Positions 34,950 to 44,333 are shown, numbered from the stretch's first letter. The stretch: 64,000 nucleotides of DNA from Rahnella laticis (GCF_015644585.1 NZ_JADOBI010000007.1:1-64000), one strand, 5' to 3'. Made by a program: numbers and translations. The notes: generated by a model not told the origin, from the letters alone.

Positions 34950-36290
34950 TTATTGGCCTTTTTTGTTGAGGATCTCAGTGCGTAATGCCGATACCGCCAG
35001 CGCGTGGCCGGGGAAGCCCTCGTACAGTGCGAACGCGTGGGCTTTTTCGGCCAGCGGCGCGTAGCCTTCGCGGGTCACGTAGCCGACTGAAATACGTTTC
35101 ATGTAATCGAAAACGGACAGCGGGCCGACGGTTTTTGCCGCGCCGTTGGTGGGCAGGACGGCGTTCGGGCCGAGCACGAAATTCCCCAATGTGATCGGCG
35201 TGTAGTTGCCGAGCAGGATTTCTCCGGCGTTGCGGATTTTGCCCATCACGGCCATCGGTTCTTCGGCAAGGATTTCCAGATGTTCCGGCGCGTACTGGTT
35301 AACAAATTCAACCGCAGTGTCGAAATCGGGCGTCAGCACCACGCCGCCGTGCGTACCGCATAACACAGCCTGCGAGAAACCGGCGCGCTTTTCGCCGATT
35401 TGCGCCCAGTAGCCGGGCAAGGCGGCAATGGCTTCTTCGGCCACGCGGCGGCTGTTTGTCACCAGATAAGCCGAGGAATCCGGCCCGTGTTCGGATTCTA
35501 TAATGAGATCTAAGGCCGCCAGCGCGCCGTCCACGCTGTCATCGGCCAGAATTAAGCTTTCGCTGGGCCCGGCGGGAATGCCCGGATCGATAAGGTTTGA
35601 TAACTGGCGTTTAGCCGCCACAACCCAGGGGCTGCCCGGCCCGACGATTTTCAGGCATTTCGGTACGGTTTCGGTGCCGAATGCCACGGCCGCCACGCCC
35701 TGTGCGCCGCCGCATTTATACACTTCGGTGATGCCCACCAGCCTTGCGGCGACCAGCGTGGCGTCGTCCACTTTGCCGTCCGGCCCCGGCGGGGTGATGA
35801 CAATGGCGCGTTTGACGCCAGCCACCACCGCCGGGATCGTGGTCATCAGAAAGACGCTGGGGAAAGACCCTTTGCCGCGCGGCACGTAGCAGGCGACGGA
35901 GTCGATCGGCACATGGCGGTCACCGGCAAATGCGCCGGGGCGGATTTCTTTCATCCACATGTCTTCGGGTTTCTGCGCTTCGTGGAATGCGCGGATGTTT
36001 TCCACCGAGAAACGGATGGATTCGATAACCTGCGGATCAAGGCGTTCAAACGCCGTGGCGAACTCGGAATCTTCCGCCATGATGCTCATTTCCGGCGCGG
36101 TGACCGCGTCGAAATCGCGGGCAAAGCGTTGCAGGGCGGCGTCGCCTTCGGTGCGCACGGCGTCGATAATCGGTGTCACGCGCTCAATGAAAAAGGATAA
36201 ATCCGCTTCGGTGCGCTGGAATAATGCCGGTGGCAGGTCGGTCGAGTCGCTCAGGTCATGAAAAGTCACAGCTTGAAAAGGTGCAGACAT
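34950..36290 (-). CDS. Histidinol dehydrogenase-like (HisD family) protein with altered metal site
   Basis: This belongs to the HisD family of zinc, NAD-dependent dehydrogenases that take an alcohol through an aldehyde to an acid. The 446-residue protein keeps the catalytic Glu-His pair in NQYAPEHLEI (near residue 326) and the metal histidine in SEHGPDSSAY. By my hand alignment to E. coli HisD, zinc ligand Gln259 is Glu (ESEH for QAEH), Asp360 is Asn and His367 is Ala (GNFVLGPNAV for GDYASGTNHV). These changes resemble paralogues with other substrates, such as the sulfopropanediol dehydrogenase HpsN, so a true histidinol dehydrogenase is doubtful. It sits in the HutC-box operon 16 bases after the ATPase gene. 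Confidence 0.85.
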   Translation of the reverse strand: MSAPFQAVTFHDLSDSTDLPPALFQRTEADLSFFIERVTPIIDAVRTEGDAALQRFARDFDAVTAPEMSIMAEDSEFATAFERLDPQVIESIRFSVENIRAFHEAQKPEDMWMKEIRPGAFAGDRHVPIDSVACYVPRGKGSFPSVFLMTTIPAVVAGVKRAIVITPPGPDGKVDDATLVAARLVGITEVYKCGGAQGVAAVAFGTETVPKCLKIVGPGSPWVVAAKRQLSNLIDPGIPAGPSESLILADDSVDGALAALDLIIESEHGPDSSAYLVTNSRRVAEEAIAALPGYWAQIGEKRAGFSQAVLCGTHGGVVLTPDFDTAVEFVNQYAPEHLEILAEEPMAVMGKIRNAGEILLGNYTPITLGNFVLGPNAVLPTNGAAKTVGPLSVFDYMKRISVGYVTREGYAPLAEKAHAFALYEGFPGHALAVSALRTEILNKKGQ

Positions 36291-36306
36291 GGTAAATCTC
36301 CGGTGA

Positions 36307-37077
36307 TCAGGCCAGCGCGGCGCGGGTGTGGCCGCTGCGGATAGTGTGGAGAACCTGACGTTGCAGGTCAGTGAATTCAGGGCTGGCGGTCAGTTCTTCG
36401 CGGCGCGGGCGCGGCAACGGCACATCAAACGTTGCCTGAATGGTGCCCGGTCCCATCACCACGATGCGATCGGAAAGATAAACCGCTTCCTCGATATCGT
36501 GGGTGACGAACATCACCGTCAGCCGGTGTTGTTCCCAGATACCGGTGAGCAACTCCTGCATCTGGTGGCGCGTCATGGCATCGAGCGCGCCGAAAGGTTC
36601 ATCCATCAGCAATATTTTCGGGCGATAGGACAGCGCGCGCGCAATCGCCACGCGTTGTTTCATACCGCCGGAAAGCTCGGACGGCCAGGCGTCAGCAAAC
36701 GCCGTCAGCTGAACCAGTTCGAGATGCTGATCGGCTTTTTCGCGGCATTCCGCCCGGCTGAACCCGGCGGCTTTGAGCGCAAATTCGATGTTCTGCCGCG
36801 CCGTCAGCCAGGGTAATAAAGTATAGGACTGAAACACCACGCCACGGTCGATGCCCGCGCCGCGTATGGTTTGTCCGTCAACCTGGACGTCGCCGCTGTC
36901 GTAATCCTCAAGGCCTGCCGCGATGGACAGCAGGGTGCTTTTGCCGCAGCCCGACGTGCCGACGACCGAGACAAATTCGTTGTCCGCCAGCGTCAGGCTG
37001 ATGTCGTGCAGTACTTCGCGCGTCTGTTTGCCGACCTGAAAACTTTTGTGTAAATGGGAAATGGTTAAAACCGACAT
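36307..37077 (-). CDS. ABC transporter ATP-binding protein (second NMT1-type importer)
   Basis: This is the ATPase of the second importer. Walker A is VGTSGCGKSTL (near residue 40), the signature is LSGGMKQRVA (near 135), Walker B is ILLMDEPFGALD and the switch is FVTHDIEEAVYL. I start at ATG 37077 (MSVLTISHLHKSFQVGKQTR), whose first base is the last base of the permease stop codon. A longer frame upstream is only the permease region read in another frame. The 256-residue length is typical of SsuB/TauB proteins. Confidence 0.92.
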   Translation of the reverse strand: MSVLTISHLHKSFQVGKQTREVLHDISLTLADNEFVSVVGTSGCGKSTLLSIAAGLEDYDSGDVQVDGQTIRGAGIDRGVVFQSYTLLPWLTARQNIEFALKAAGFSRAECREKADQHLELVQLTAFADAWPSELSGGMKQRVAIARALSYRPKILLMDEPFGALDAMTRHQMQELLTGIWEQHRLTVMFVTHDIEEAVYLSDRIVVMGPGTIQATFDVPLPRPRREELTASPEFTDLQRQVLHTIRSGHTRAALA

Positions 37078-37886
37078 CACGCATGCCTCTTGTTGTAGCG
37101 GAACAGTACGCGCTCGGCGGCACGCATAATCTGGTCGCTGATTAACCCCAATATCCCCAGCAGCAGGATGTAGCCGATAATGGTGTCGGTCTGGAAGAAG
37201 CGCTGGGACACGACGATGCGGTAACCCAGCCCGGAAGTGGAGGCGACCAGTTCGGCCAGCACCAGCCACGTCCACGCCCAGCCGAGGCTGATGCGCAGTG
37301 CGTCCCAGATGCCCGGCAGCGCGCCCGGTAAAACGATGCGGAAGAGGATTTTGCGATCCGGCATGCCGAGCGTGCGGCCTAAACCGACGAAATCGCCCGG
37401 CACGCGCTTCACGGCGTCGATCACCATTAACACCTGCTGGAAGAAGGTGCCGATCCAGATAATCAGGAATTTCTGCACATCGTCCGTACCGGTCCATAAA
37501 ATGGTCAGCGGCACGAACGCCACCACCGGCATGTAGCGAATGAAATCCACCAGCGGTTCGGTCAGGGCTTTGAAGAAACCGTAACAGCCTGCCAGCACGC
37601 CAATCACAATCGACATCACCGAGGAAATGGCGAACGCAATACTGATGCGGTAGAGGCTGCTTTTGACGTCACTCCACAGCGTGCCGTCCTGCGCCAGTGA
37701 CACCATTTTCAGCCACACGTCGGTGAGTTTTGGCAGAAAAATCGGCGGAATGGCGCCGCTGCGGGTCGCCAGCCCCCACGCCAGAAACAGGACAACGAAC
37801 AGCGCCACGGCGATGCCGACGAACAATTTGCGCGACGGCAGGCGGCCAATCACCATCAGGTTGAGCGGTTTACGGCGCGAACTCAT
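37077..37886 (-). CDS. ABC transporter permease (second NMT1-type importer)
   Basis: This 269-residue inner-membrane permease has an N-terminal helix (LFVGIAVALFVVLFLAWGLA) and further helices around the EAA loop, GLGRTLGMPDRKILFRIVLPGA (near residue 170). It belongs to the SsuC/TauC group. Its start overlaps the binding-protein stop by four bases, and its stop overlaps the ATPase start by one base, so the three subunits are tightly coupled. Confidence 0.92.
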   Translation of the reverse strand: MSSRRKPLNLMVIGRLPSRKLFVGIAVALFVVLFLAWGLATRSGAIPPIFLPKLTDVWLKMVSLAQDGTLWSDVKSSLYRISIAFAISSVMSIVIGVLAGCYGFFKALTEPLVDFIRYMPVVAFVPLTILWTGTDDVQKFLIIWIGTFFQQVLMVIDAVKRVPGDFVGLGRTLGMPDRKILFRIVLPGALPGIWDALRISLGWAWTWLVLAELVASTSGLGYRIVVSQRFFQTDTIIGYILLLGILGLISDQIMRAAERVLFRYNKRHA

Positions 37887-38893
37887 GGCAGGCTGTTCAC
37901 AAAGCTGGCGTCAATCACCTGCGCGGCGGCGACTGGTTTTGGGATCAACCCGGCGGCGGTGGCGGCTTTCAGCACATGCGCAAACGTCTGGTCGGAGAAC
38001 GAATGGCTGAGCACCTGTTTGTTTTCGGCCAGCGAATAATATTTCACGCCGTCAAACGCTGATTCTAAATCAGCCGGTGTGGCACCCACGGCTTTGGCAA
38101 TCAGGGCGCGGTCGGCGGTGGTGTTGGCCTGATAATGGGTCAGGGCGGCGTCCCAGCTTTTAATCAGCGCGGCAATCTGGCCCGGTTTTTCTTTCAATAC
38201 GGAATCGCGAACCACCAGAACGTCGCCGATCAGGCCCGGATCGGAAGAGCCGCTGTAGAGCATTTTCAGCGACGGATCCTGTTTTCTGGCGGCAGAAATG
38301 TACGGCTCGTAGGTCACGGCAGCGGTGACGCGTTTGGCAATCAGCGCGCTGCCTGCGGAATCGGCAGGCATCGGCACCGGCGTGATATCACTCCATTTCA
38401 GCCCGGCCGAGTTGACGGCGCTGTGCAGCAGAATGTCGCTGGTGGTGCCTTCTTCGAACGCCACCTGTTTACCTTTCAGGTCTTTCAGCGTGGCGATGTC
38501 TTTGCCGACCAGCAGGGCATCGGCGGTTTCGCTCTGATCGAGCAGTAAGACGACTTTCACCGGCAATCCGGCGGAAACCATTGCCATCGCGGTGTGTGTG
38601 GCGATGTTTGCGCCGTCAATCTGCCCGCTGGCTAACGCGGCGTTGATGTCTTTGTCTTCGGCGAAGTTAATGATGTCGACCTTTTCCAGCCCCTGCTGTT
38701 TAAAAATGCCCTGACTTTGTGCGACGTGCCATTGTCCGTAGCCCAGCCAGGGTTCGATACCCATTTTGAAGGTACCGGCTTCCGGCGCTGTCGTTGCCGC
38801 GCCAGCACTCAGGCTGAATGTCGTGAGAGCGCCAAGGCAACAGGCCAGCGCAACTTTGTTTTTTAAGGCGTTTAAGGTCTGAGTAGGTGACAT
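37883..38893 (-). CDS. ABC transporter substrate-binding protein (second NMT1-type importer)
   Basis: This is a periplasmic binding protein with the NMT1/TauA fold. The 336-residue product starts at ATG 38893, supported by AGGA six bases upstream. A signal peptide (VALACCLGALTTFSLSAGAA) follows. The mature region includes GIEPWLGYGQWHVAQSQGIF, SGQIDGANIATHTAMAMVSA and AVTYEPYISAAR. It is the first gene of a six-gene operon headed by the HutC box at 38955. It is only a distant relative of the binding protein at 22372, so it probably binds a different ligand. The regulation suggests an imidazole or histidine-derived compound. Confidence 0.9.
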   Translation of the reverse strand: MSPTQTLNALKNKVALACCLGALTTFSLSAGAATTAPEAGTFKMGIEPWLGYGQWHVAQSQGIFKQQGLEKVDIINFAEDKDINAALASGQIDGANIATHTAMAMVSAGLPVKVVLLLDQSETADALLVGKDIATLKDLKGKQVAFEEGTTSDILLHSAVNSAGLKWSDITPVPMPADSAGSALIAKRVTAAVTYEPYISAARKQDPSLKMLYSGSSDPGLIGDVLVVRDSVLKEKPGQIAALIKSWDAALTHYQANTTADRALIAKAVGATPADLESAFDGVKYYSLAENKQVLSHSFSDQTFAHVLKAATAAGLIPKPVAAAQVIDASFVNSLP

Positions 38894-38954
38894 GGTGATC
38901 CTCGCATGGTGTTGAAAGAGAGAAAGACGGCTAATAGAAATCCTAATGTGCAAC

Positions 38955-38968
38955 CCTGTATAGACAAG
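38955..38968. promoter_or_regulatory. HutC box upstream of the HisD-like transporter operon
   Basis: CCTGTATAGACAAG is identical over 14 bases to the hutH box read on the minus strand. It lies 62 bases before the substrate-binding protein start, about the same distance as in the hut transporter. It is the only one of the five boxes that precedes no known hut gene, which ties this operon to HutC and histidine metabolism. Confidence 0.8.
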
Positions 38969-39171
38969 TGAGTAAAGCAATTACTACGCCACAGTTGAAA
39001 TCACGGAAGGAAATCAGGCAGGGCATTGATGTTATACATTTTTGGATAATTAATGAGAAGGAGGTAAACGAATTTATAATTAAAAGTGATAACCTGCACC
39101 ACAATATGACTTTCATTGCTCTGCGCCGGTGCACAAGACGACGGAACCGGCAATATTCCCGCTTAATCGAA

Positions 39172-40152
39172 TCAGCTGGCTTTCGCTTCAGGCCGGGGAA
39201 TGAGTGCCTGTTTGAGGGCGCTAAAGAATAAATTCAGCACGGAATTAAACGGTGCGCCTTTTTTTACTACCAGGCTGAACGGGGTGGCTATTTCAATATT
39301 ATCCGGCATCAGGGCTTTGAGTTTATTTCCGCCCATGAACGCACTGGCATAATGTTCCGGTAAAAAACCGAGATAATTACCGGTCATCAGTAACATGGTG
39401 ACTGCTTCGACCTGTACGGCGATGGCGTGCGGCGTTGTGACGTCGGAGAAGATATTTTTCTTACTGTGATTGGCGTAAAAGTGATTCACCATTTGCGAGG
39501 ATTTGATTTGTGATTCTTTAATTTCCTGAGCCGGAACGGAGAAGAACGGGTGTTTATCGCCACAATAAAGATAGGTCATTTCGTGATACAGGAAAAAGTA
39601 ATCAAATTCCGGTTTCTCCTGATAGACAGGCATGATGCCGCAGGTAAAACGGCCATCAATCACGCCGCGTTCAATCTCATCGAGCTGGGTGGCGTGCAGG
39701 CGGATGTTCACCTTTGGCGCCTGACGGTAAACCTCGCCTAAGCCACAGACGACGGGCGATTGCGGATCCGTGATGGTGTTGTCGATAATGCCGATGTTCA
39801 GTTCGCCGAACAGTTCGTGGCGGGCATGATTGAGTTTGTCGCGAAAGAGGTTGATGGAAGAGAATAAATCCAGACAAGCCTGATAGGCGACTTTTCCGTG
39901 TTCGGTTAAATAAAACCCCTCACGCCCGCGCGTGCAAAGTTTCATCCCGAAGCGGATCTCCAGATCCGATATTTGTTTGCTGATTGCCGCCAGGCCAATA
40001 TTCAGTTCATTACAGGCGGCGGTAAATCCACCGGCCTCTACCACGGTTTTAAACACGCGCAAAAGTTTTAAATCTGCGACGCCAAGGCTGTGCTGGTTAA
40101 TATCACTTTTCGCGGGTGACGTGTTTCCTGATTTGGAAAGTGGACTTTCCAT
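39172..40152 (-). CDS. LysR-type transcriptional regulator
   Basis: This 326-residue regulator has a 30-residue leader, a helix-turn-helix at about 35-90 (LRVFKTVVEAGGFTAACNEL, AAISKQISDLEIRFGMKLCT) and a ligand-binding domain for the rest. It is divergent from the argininosuccinate-lyase-like operon with 186 bp between start codons, the usual arrangement for a LysR activator of its neighbour. The gene is AT-richer than its neighbours. The inducer is unknown. No HutC box lies on its side, so it probably governs the operon at 40.3-47.4 kb. Confidence 0.88.
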   Translation of the reverse strand: MESPLSKSGNTSPAKSDINQHSLGVADLKLLRVFKTVVEAGGFTAACNELNIGLAAISKQISDLEIRFGMKLCTRGREGFYLTEHGKVAYQACLDLFSSINLFRDKLNHARHELFGELNIGIIDNTITDPQSPVVCGLGEVYRQAPKVNIRLHATQLDEIERGVIDGRFTCGIMPVYQEKPEFDYFFLYHEMTYLYCGDKHPFFSVPAQEIKESQIKSSQMVNHFYANHSKKNIFSDVTTPHAIAVQVEAVTMLLMTGNYLGFLPEHYASAFMGGNKLKALMPDNIEIATPFSLVVKKGAPFNSVLNLFFSALKQALIPRPEAKAS

Positions 40153-40338
40153 AATAAATATTTACCCCCGCTCTAAAAATCTACAACATCAAATTCACTT
40201 AGCCTCACTCGTTATTACGCTGTAAGCCCAGATTGTTCAGTGTCATTCGAAATGCTGCCGGCTGAAATTTATTTCAACGCCGTCAGACAATACGCTGGAT
40301 TCAGGTTTGCAACATCTATGCCATAAAAGGAAACGATC

Positions 40339-41766
40339 ATGTCCCAGCAGCCAGAACTTCTTTGGGGAGCCCGCTTCAAACACGGGCCAGCCGCGGCGTT
40401 AAGCGCCTTATCGCGCAGCCCGGAATATTATTTTTCACTTGCTGAATATGATCTGGAAGGGTGCCGCGCACACGCTTATGAATTAAAGCGCGCCGGTTTA
40501 CTTGACGAGAATGAAACCCGGCAGATGGTTGAGGCCATTGAGCAACTGGCCGCCGATTTTCGCGCCGGAACCGTGACGCCGGTTCAGGGCGATGAAGACG
40601 TGCATACGTTTATCGAACGCAGCCTGACCGAACGGCTGGGCGCACTTGGCGGCAAACTGCGCGCCGGACGTTCCCGTAATGACCAGACCGCCAACGATTT
40701 GCGTCTGTATCTGCGCGATAACACCCGCAAAATCGTGGTGGCGCTGCTGGAATTACAAACCGCGCTGATCAAACAGGCTGAACAGCATATCCATACCCTC
40801 GCACCCGGTTTTACGCATCTGCAACAGGCGCAGCCGATTGTGTTTGGTCATCAGCTGATGGCGCATGCGCAGTCGTTTTACCGCGACGTTGAACGCCTGC
40901 GTGACTGGGATAAACGCTGCGCACTTTCCCCGCTCGGGGCGGCGGCGATGGCCGGTTCTGCCATCGCGATGCACCCGGAATTATCCGCCAAAGATCTGGG
41001 CTACGACGGTGCCTGTGAAAACTCCATTGACGCCGTTGCCAGCCGTGACCACGTCGCTGAATTTCTGTTTGCCGGCAGCATGCTGAGCGTCAACTTATCG
41101 CGCATTTGCGAAGAAGTTTGCCTGTGGGCGTCGCGCCAGTTCCGCTGGGTCGAGCTTGACGACGGTTACGCCACCGGCAGTTCCATCATGCCGCAGAAGA
41201 AAAACCCTGATATTGCCGAGCTGACCCGGGGCAAAAGTGGCCGTCTGATTGGCAACGTGACGGCGATGCTCACCACCATGAAAGGGCTGCCGCTTTCGTA
41301 TAACCGCGACCTGATTGAAGACAAACGTAATGCGATGGACACCGTTGATCAACTGTTGCTGGTGCTGCCTGCAATGGCCGGAATGATCGACACCATGAAG
41401 GTGAACGTTGAACGGCTGCGCGAACAGGCACCGGAAGGTTTCACGCTGGCGACCGAAGTGGCGGACTGGCTTTCCCGCCGCGGCGTGCCGTTTAAGGAAG
41501 CGCACGAAATCACCGGCCAGCTGGTGCAGGTTTGCGAGCAACACAATCTGGCGCTGCATGAACTCAGCGACGCACAGCTGCTGGCTGTAGATCCGCGTCT
41601 GAACGCTGACGTGCGCGATTGCCTGACGTTAGAAGCCGCGGTGAATGCCCGCAGCGGCTGGGGCGGTACGTCTCCGGTGCGCGTGGCCGAGCAGATTGAA
41701 CGGTTGAAAGTGCGTCTGGCCGGGCAGTCGGCCTGGGCAACGGCGTACACCGGCCTGTCTTTATAA
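40339..41766 (+). CDS. Argininosuccinate lyase-like C-N lyase
   Basis: This is a member of the fumarase/aspartase superfamily closest to argininosuccinate lyase. The 475-residue protein has LRAGRSRNDQTANDLRLYLR (near residue 108), TLAPGFTHLQQAQP (catalytic histidine region), SPLGAAAMAGSAI, ENSIDAVASRDHV and the signature GSSIMPQKKNPDIAE (near 283). It differs from housekeeping ArgH at many other positions, and it is followed by an amino acid ABC importer, deacetylase-family proteins and an MmgE/PrpD protein rather than arg genes. The family includes EDDS lyase and similar enzymes that release fumarate from N-substituted aspartates, which fits this context better. AAAGGA precedes the ATG. Confidence 0.85.
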   Translation: MSQQPELLWGARFKHGPAAALSALSRSPEYYFSLAEYDLEGCRAHAYELKRAGLLDENETRQMVEAIEQLAADFRAGTVTPVQGDEDVHTFIERSLTERLGALGGKLRAGRSRNDQTANDLRLYLRDNTRKIVVALLELQTALIKQAEQHIHTLAPGFTHLQQAQPIVFGHQLMAHAQSFYRDVERLRDWDKRCALSPLGAAAMAGSAIAMHPELSAKDLGYDGACENSIDAVASRDHVAEFLFAGSMLSVNLSRICEEVCLWASRQFRWVELDDGYATGSSIMPQKKNPDIAELTRGKSGRLIGNVTAMLTTMKGLPLSYNRDLIEDKRNAMDTVDQLLLVLPAMAGMIDTMKVNVERLREQAPEGFTLATEVADWLSRRGVPFKEAHEITGQLVQVCEQHNLALHELSDAQLLAVDPRLNADVRDCLTLEAAVNARSGWGGTSPVRVAEQIERLKVRLAGQSAWATAYTGLSL

Positions 41767-41803
41767 CGTCTGCATAACTTCTACACCTCGCGGGGAGCGG
41801 CGA

Positions 41804-42676
41804 ATGACTTTGTATCAAAAGACGTCTGAAAATGTGAAAACCGCTGATATCGATCTCAGCGAATACCACTACGTGCCGCAGCGTTATTACGGCCGGATTT
41901 TTGCCTCGGTTGTGATCCTGGTGCTGCTGGCCTTGCTGGTGAACGCCTTTGCGCACGGCAAAATCGAATGGCAGTACGTGGCGCAGTTTCTGACCGCCAA
42001 AGCGATTTTGTTCGGGCTGGGCAACACCATTGTGATGTCGGTGCTGGCGATGGCGCTGGGGATTGTGTTCGGGGTGATTATCGCGGTGATGCGCATGTCG
42101 CAAAACCCGGTGCTGCGCAGCGTGGCGATGGGCTATACGTGGATTTTTCGCGGTACGCCACTGATTCTACAGCTGTTGCTGTGGTTTAACCTGGCACTGA
42201 TTTTCCCGACCATTTCCATTCCCGGCCTGTTCAGCATTCAGACCGTGGACATCATGACGCCATTCACTGCCGCGCTGCTTGGCCTGAGCATTAATCAGGG
42301 CGCGTACACCTCGGAAGTGGTGCGCGCCGGGCTGATTTCGGTCGATCTCGGGCAGTACGAGGCGGCGAAGTCCATCGGCATGACGCGTCTGCATGCGCTG
42401 CGGCGGATCATTTTGCCGCAGGCGATGCGGGTGATTATTCCGCCTATCGGCAATGAATTCATCAGCATGGTGAAGACCACCAGTCTGGCGAGCATGATCC
42501 AGTATTCCGAAGTGCTTTATAACGCGCAGACCATTTACTTCGCCAATGCGCGGGTGATGGAACTGCTGTTTGTCGCCGGTATCTGGTACCTGGTGGTGGT
42601 GACGGTGTTGTCGCTCGGGCAGAACCGTCTGGAACGCTATTTCGGCCGTGGCACCCGCCGCCGCACCAGCCACTGA
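41804..42676 (+). CDS. Polar amino acid ABC transporter permease
   Basis: This is a HisM/GlnP-type inner-membrane permease of 290 residues. A 35-residue cytoplasmic lead is followed by helices from [20 protein letters not shown] onward. The family motifs are [15 protein letters not shown] (near residue 108) and the EAA loop [20 protein letters not shown]. One permease gene implies a homodimer. GGGGAG precedes the ATG. It starts 37 bases after the lyase gene, in the same operon. Confidence 0.93.
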   Translation: MTLYQKTSENVKTADIDLSEYHYVPQRYYGRIFASVVILVLLALLVNAFAHGKIEWQYVAQFLTAKAILFGLGNTIVMSVLAMALGIVFGVIIAVMRMSQNPVLRSVAMGYTWIFRGTPLILQLLLWFNLALIFPTISIPGLFSIQTVDIMTPFTAALLGLSINQGAYTSEVVRAGLISVDLGQYEAAKSIGMTRLHALRRIILPQAMRVIIPPIGNEFISMVKTTSLASMIQYSEVLYNAQTIYFANARVMELLFVAGIWYLVVVTVLSLGQNRLERYFGRGTRRRTSH

Positions 42677-42687
42677 GGAGCGAGACC

Positions 42688-43452
42688 ATGAAAAGTATTA
42701 TCAAAGCCGTCAACGTCAATAAGTACTTTGACCAGTTTCAGGCGCTGAAAAACATCAATCTTGAGGTTAAACACGGCGAAGTGATGTGCATCATCGGGCC
42801 GTCAGGCTCGGGGAAAAGTACGTTTCTGCGCTGCATTAATCAGCTTGAGCGCATCGACAGCGGCGGCGTCTGGGTGGATGACGAACTGGTCGGTTACCGC
42901 ATGGACGGCAAGAAACTTTATCCGCTCAATGACCGGCAGATTGCCCGCCAGCGGCTGAAAACCGGCATGGTCTTTCAGCGTTTCAATCTGTTCCCGGACA
43001 AAACCGCGCTGGAAAACATTATCGAAGGGCCGTGTCAGGTTCTGCTGCGGCCGGTGAAAGAAGCCACGCAGGAAGCCATGGTGCTGCTCGAACGCGTCGG
43101 GCTGGCGCATAAGCGCGATGCGTATCCGCTGGAGCTTTCCGGTGGTCAGCAACAGCGCGTGGCGATTGCCCGTGCGCTGGCGATGAAACCCAAAGTGATG
43201 CTGTTTGATGAACCGACGTCAGCACTCGATCCGGAAATGGTCGGCGAAGTGCTGGCGGTGATGCGCGGCCTTGCCGCTGAAGGGATGACGATGATTGTGG
43301 TCACGCATGAATTAGGTTTCGCGCGGGAAGTCGCTAACCGCGTGGTCTTCATGGATGAGGGCGGAATTATAGAAAGTGGTAATCCGGAAGACATTTTGCT
43401 TAATCCACAAAACCCGCGGACGCAGAACTTTATCTCTGCCGTCCTCATTTGA
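42688..43452 (+). CDS. Polar amino acid ABC transporter ATP-binding protein
   Basis: This 254-residue ATPase resembles HisP/GlnQ. Walker A is [19 protein letters not shown] (near residue 38), the signature is [15 protein letters not shown] (near 150) and Walker B is [19 protein letters not shown]. The H-loop is [13 protein letters not shown]. Its insertion [20 protein letters not shown] is typical of the histidine/arginine class. The gene is 11 bases after the permease and belongs with the binding protein that follows. Confidence 0.94.
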   Translation: MKSIIKAVNVNKYFDQFQALKNINLEVKHGEVMCIIGPSGSGKSTFLRCINQLERIDSGGVWVDDELVGYRMDGKKLYPLNDRQIARQRLKTGMVFQRFNLFPDKTALENIIEGPCQVLLRPVKEATQEAMVLLERVGLAHKRDAYPLELSGGQQQRVAIARALAMKPKVMLFDEPTSALDPEMVGEVLAVMRGLAAEGMTMIVVTHELGFAREVANRVVFMDEGGIIESGNPEDILLNPQNPRTQNFISAVLI

Positions 43453-43490
43453 CCCGTTTGCCGTTAACTTTTGACTATGGGAATGCCTTC

Positions 43491-44312
43491 ATGAAAAAAA
43501 CACTGTTGTCCCTTATTACTGCGGCTGTTCTGTTGCAGGGCGCGGTTTCTGTCGCCAGCGCCGCTGAGCTGAAACAAAAAGACGAAATCAAAGTGGCGAT
43601 GATGCCGAACTATCCGCCGCTGGAATTCAAAGATCCGGCCACCGGCCAGCTGACCGGGATGGATTACGATCTGGGTATGGAACTCGGCAAACGCCTGAAC
43701 CGCAAAATCAGCTGGCAGGAAATCGGCTTCGAACAGATGGTGAACGCCGTCGCCACGCATCGCGTGGACATGATCCTTTCCGGCATGACTGACACCAAAC
43801 CCCGCCAGGATATCGCCACATTTGTCGATTACTACAACAGCGGACCGCAGTTCTACACCACCGTCGCGCACAAAGAAATCAACACCATGTCAGATCTCTG
43901 TGGCAAGAAAGTCGGCACCAGCCGCCGCACCACTTTCCCGGCTGAAATCGCCGCCTGGAGCGAAGCAAACTGCGTTCCGGCAGGCAAACCGTCCATCGTG
44001 GTGATTGGCGCGGAAGGCACGGCGGATGCGCGTACCCAGCTGCGTCAGGGGCGAATCGAAGGCGTGGTGCAGGGCAGCGAAACTTTGCCGTACATCATGA
44101 ATCTGGAAAAAGACACCTATAAACCGCTGGGCAAAGCTTTTGCGTATCAGGTCACCGGCATGGGGATCAGCAAAGACGATCAGCCGCTGATTGACGCGGT
44201 GAAAGGCGCGCTGACCGGCATGATTGCCGATGGTACGTATCTGAAAATCCTCACCAAATGGGGCCTGCAGGATGGTGCAATTCAGGAAGTCACCATCAAT
44301 AAAGGCAAATAA
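43491..44312 (+). CDS. Polar amino acid ABC transporter substrate-binding protein
   Basis: This is a family 3 (SBP_bac_3) periplasmic amino acid binding protein. I start at ATG 43491, with GGGA upstream and a clean signal peptide (KTLLSLITAAVLLQGAVSVA, cleaved near ASA). The 273-residue product has PNYPPLEFKDPATGQLTGMD, LGMELGKRLNRKISW and VDMILSGMTDTKPRQDIATF, the usual ligand-binding lobes. The pathway downstream suggests an N-substituted amino acid or amino-dicarboxylate ligand; the fold alone does not tell. Confidence 0.93.
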   Translation: MKKTLLSLITAAVLLQGAVSVASAAELKQKDEIKVAMMPNYPPLEFKDPATGQLTGMDYDLGMELGKRLNRKISWQEIGFEQMVNAVATHRVDMILSGMTDTKPRQDIATFVDYYNSGPQFYTTVAHKEINTMSDLCGKKVGTSRRTTFPAEIAAWSEANCVPAGKPSIVVIGAEGTADARTQLRQGRIEGVVQGSETLPYIMNLEKDTYKPLGKAFAYQVTGMGISKDDQPLIDAVKGALTGMIADGTYLKILTKWGLQDGAIQEVTINKGK

Positions 44313-44333
44313 CCTCAGGTAACGGACCGACTC

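Noticed and set aside
40339-41766. The lyase as housekeeping argH
   Set aside because: No argA-E gene is adjacent, the sequence diverges from enteric ArgH, and its operon encodes an unrelated transport and MmgE/PrpD set.
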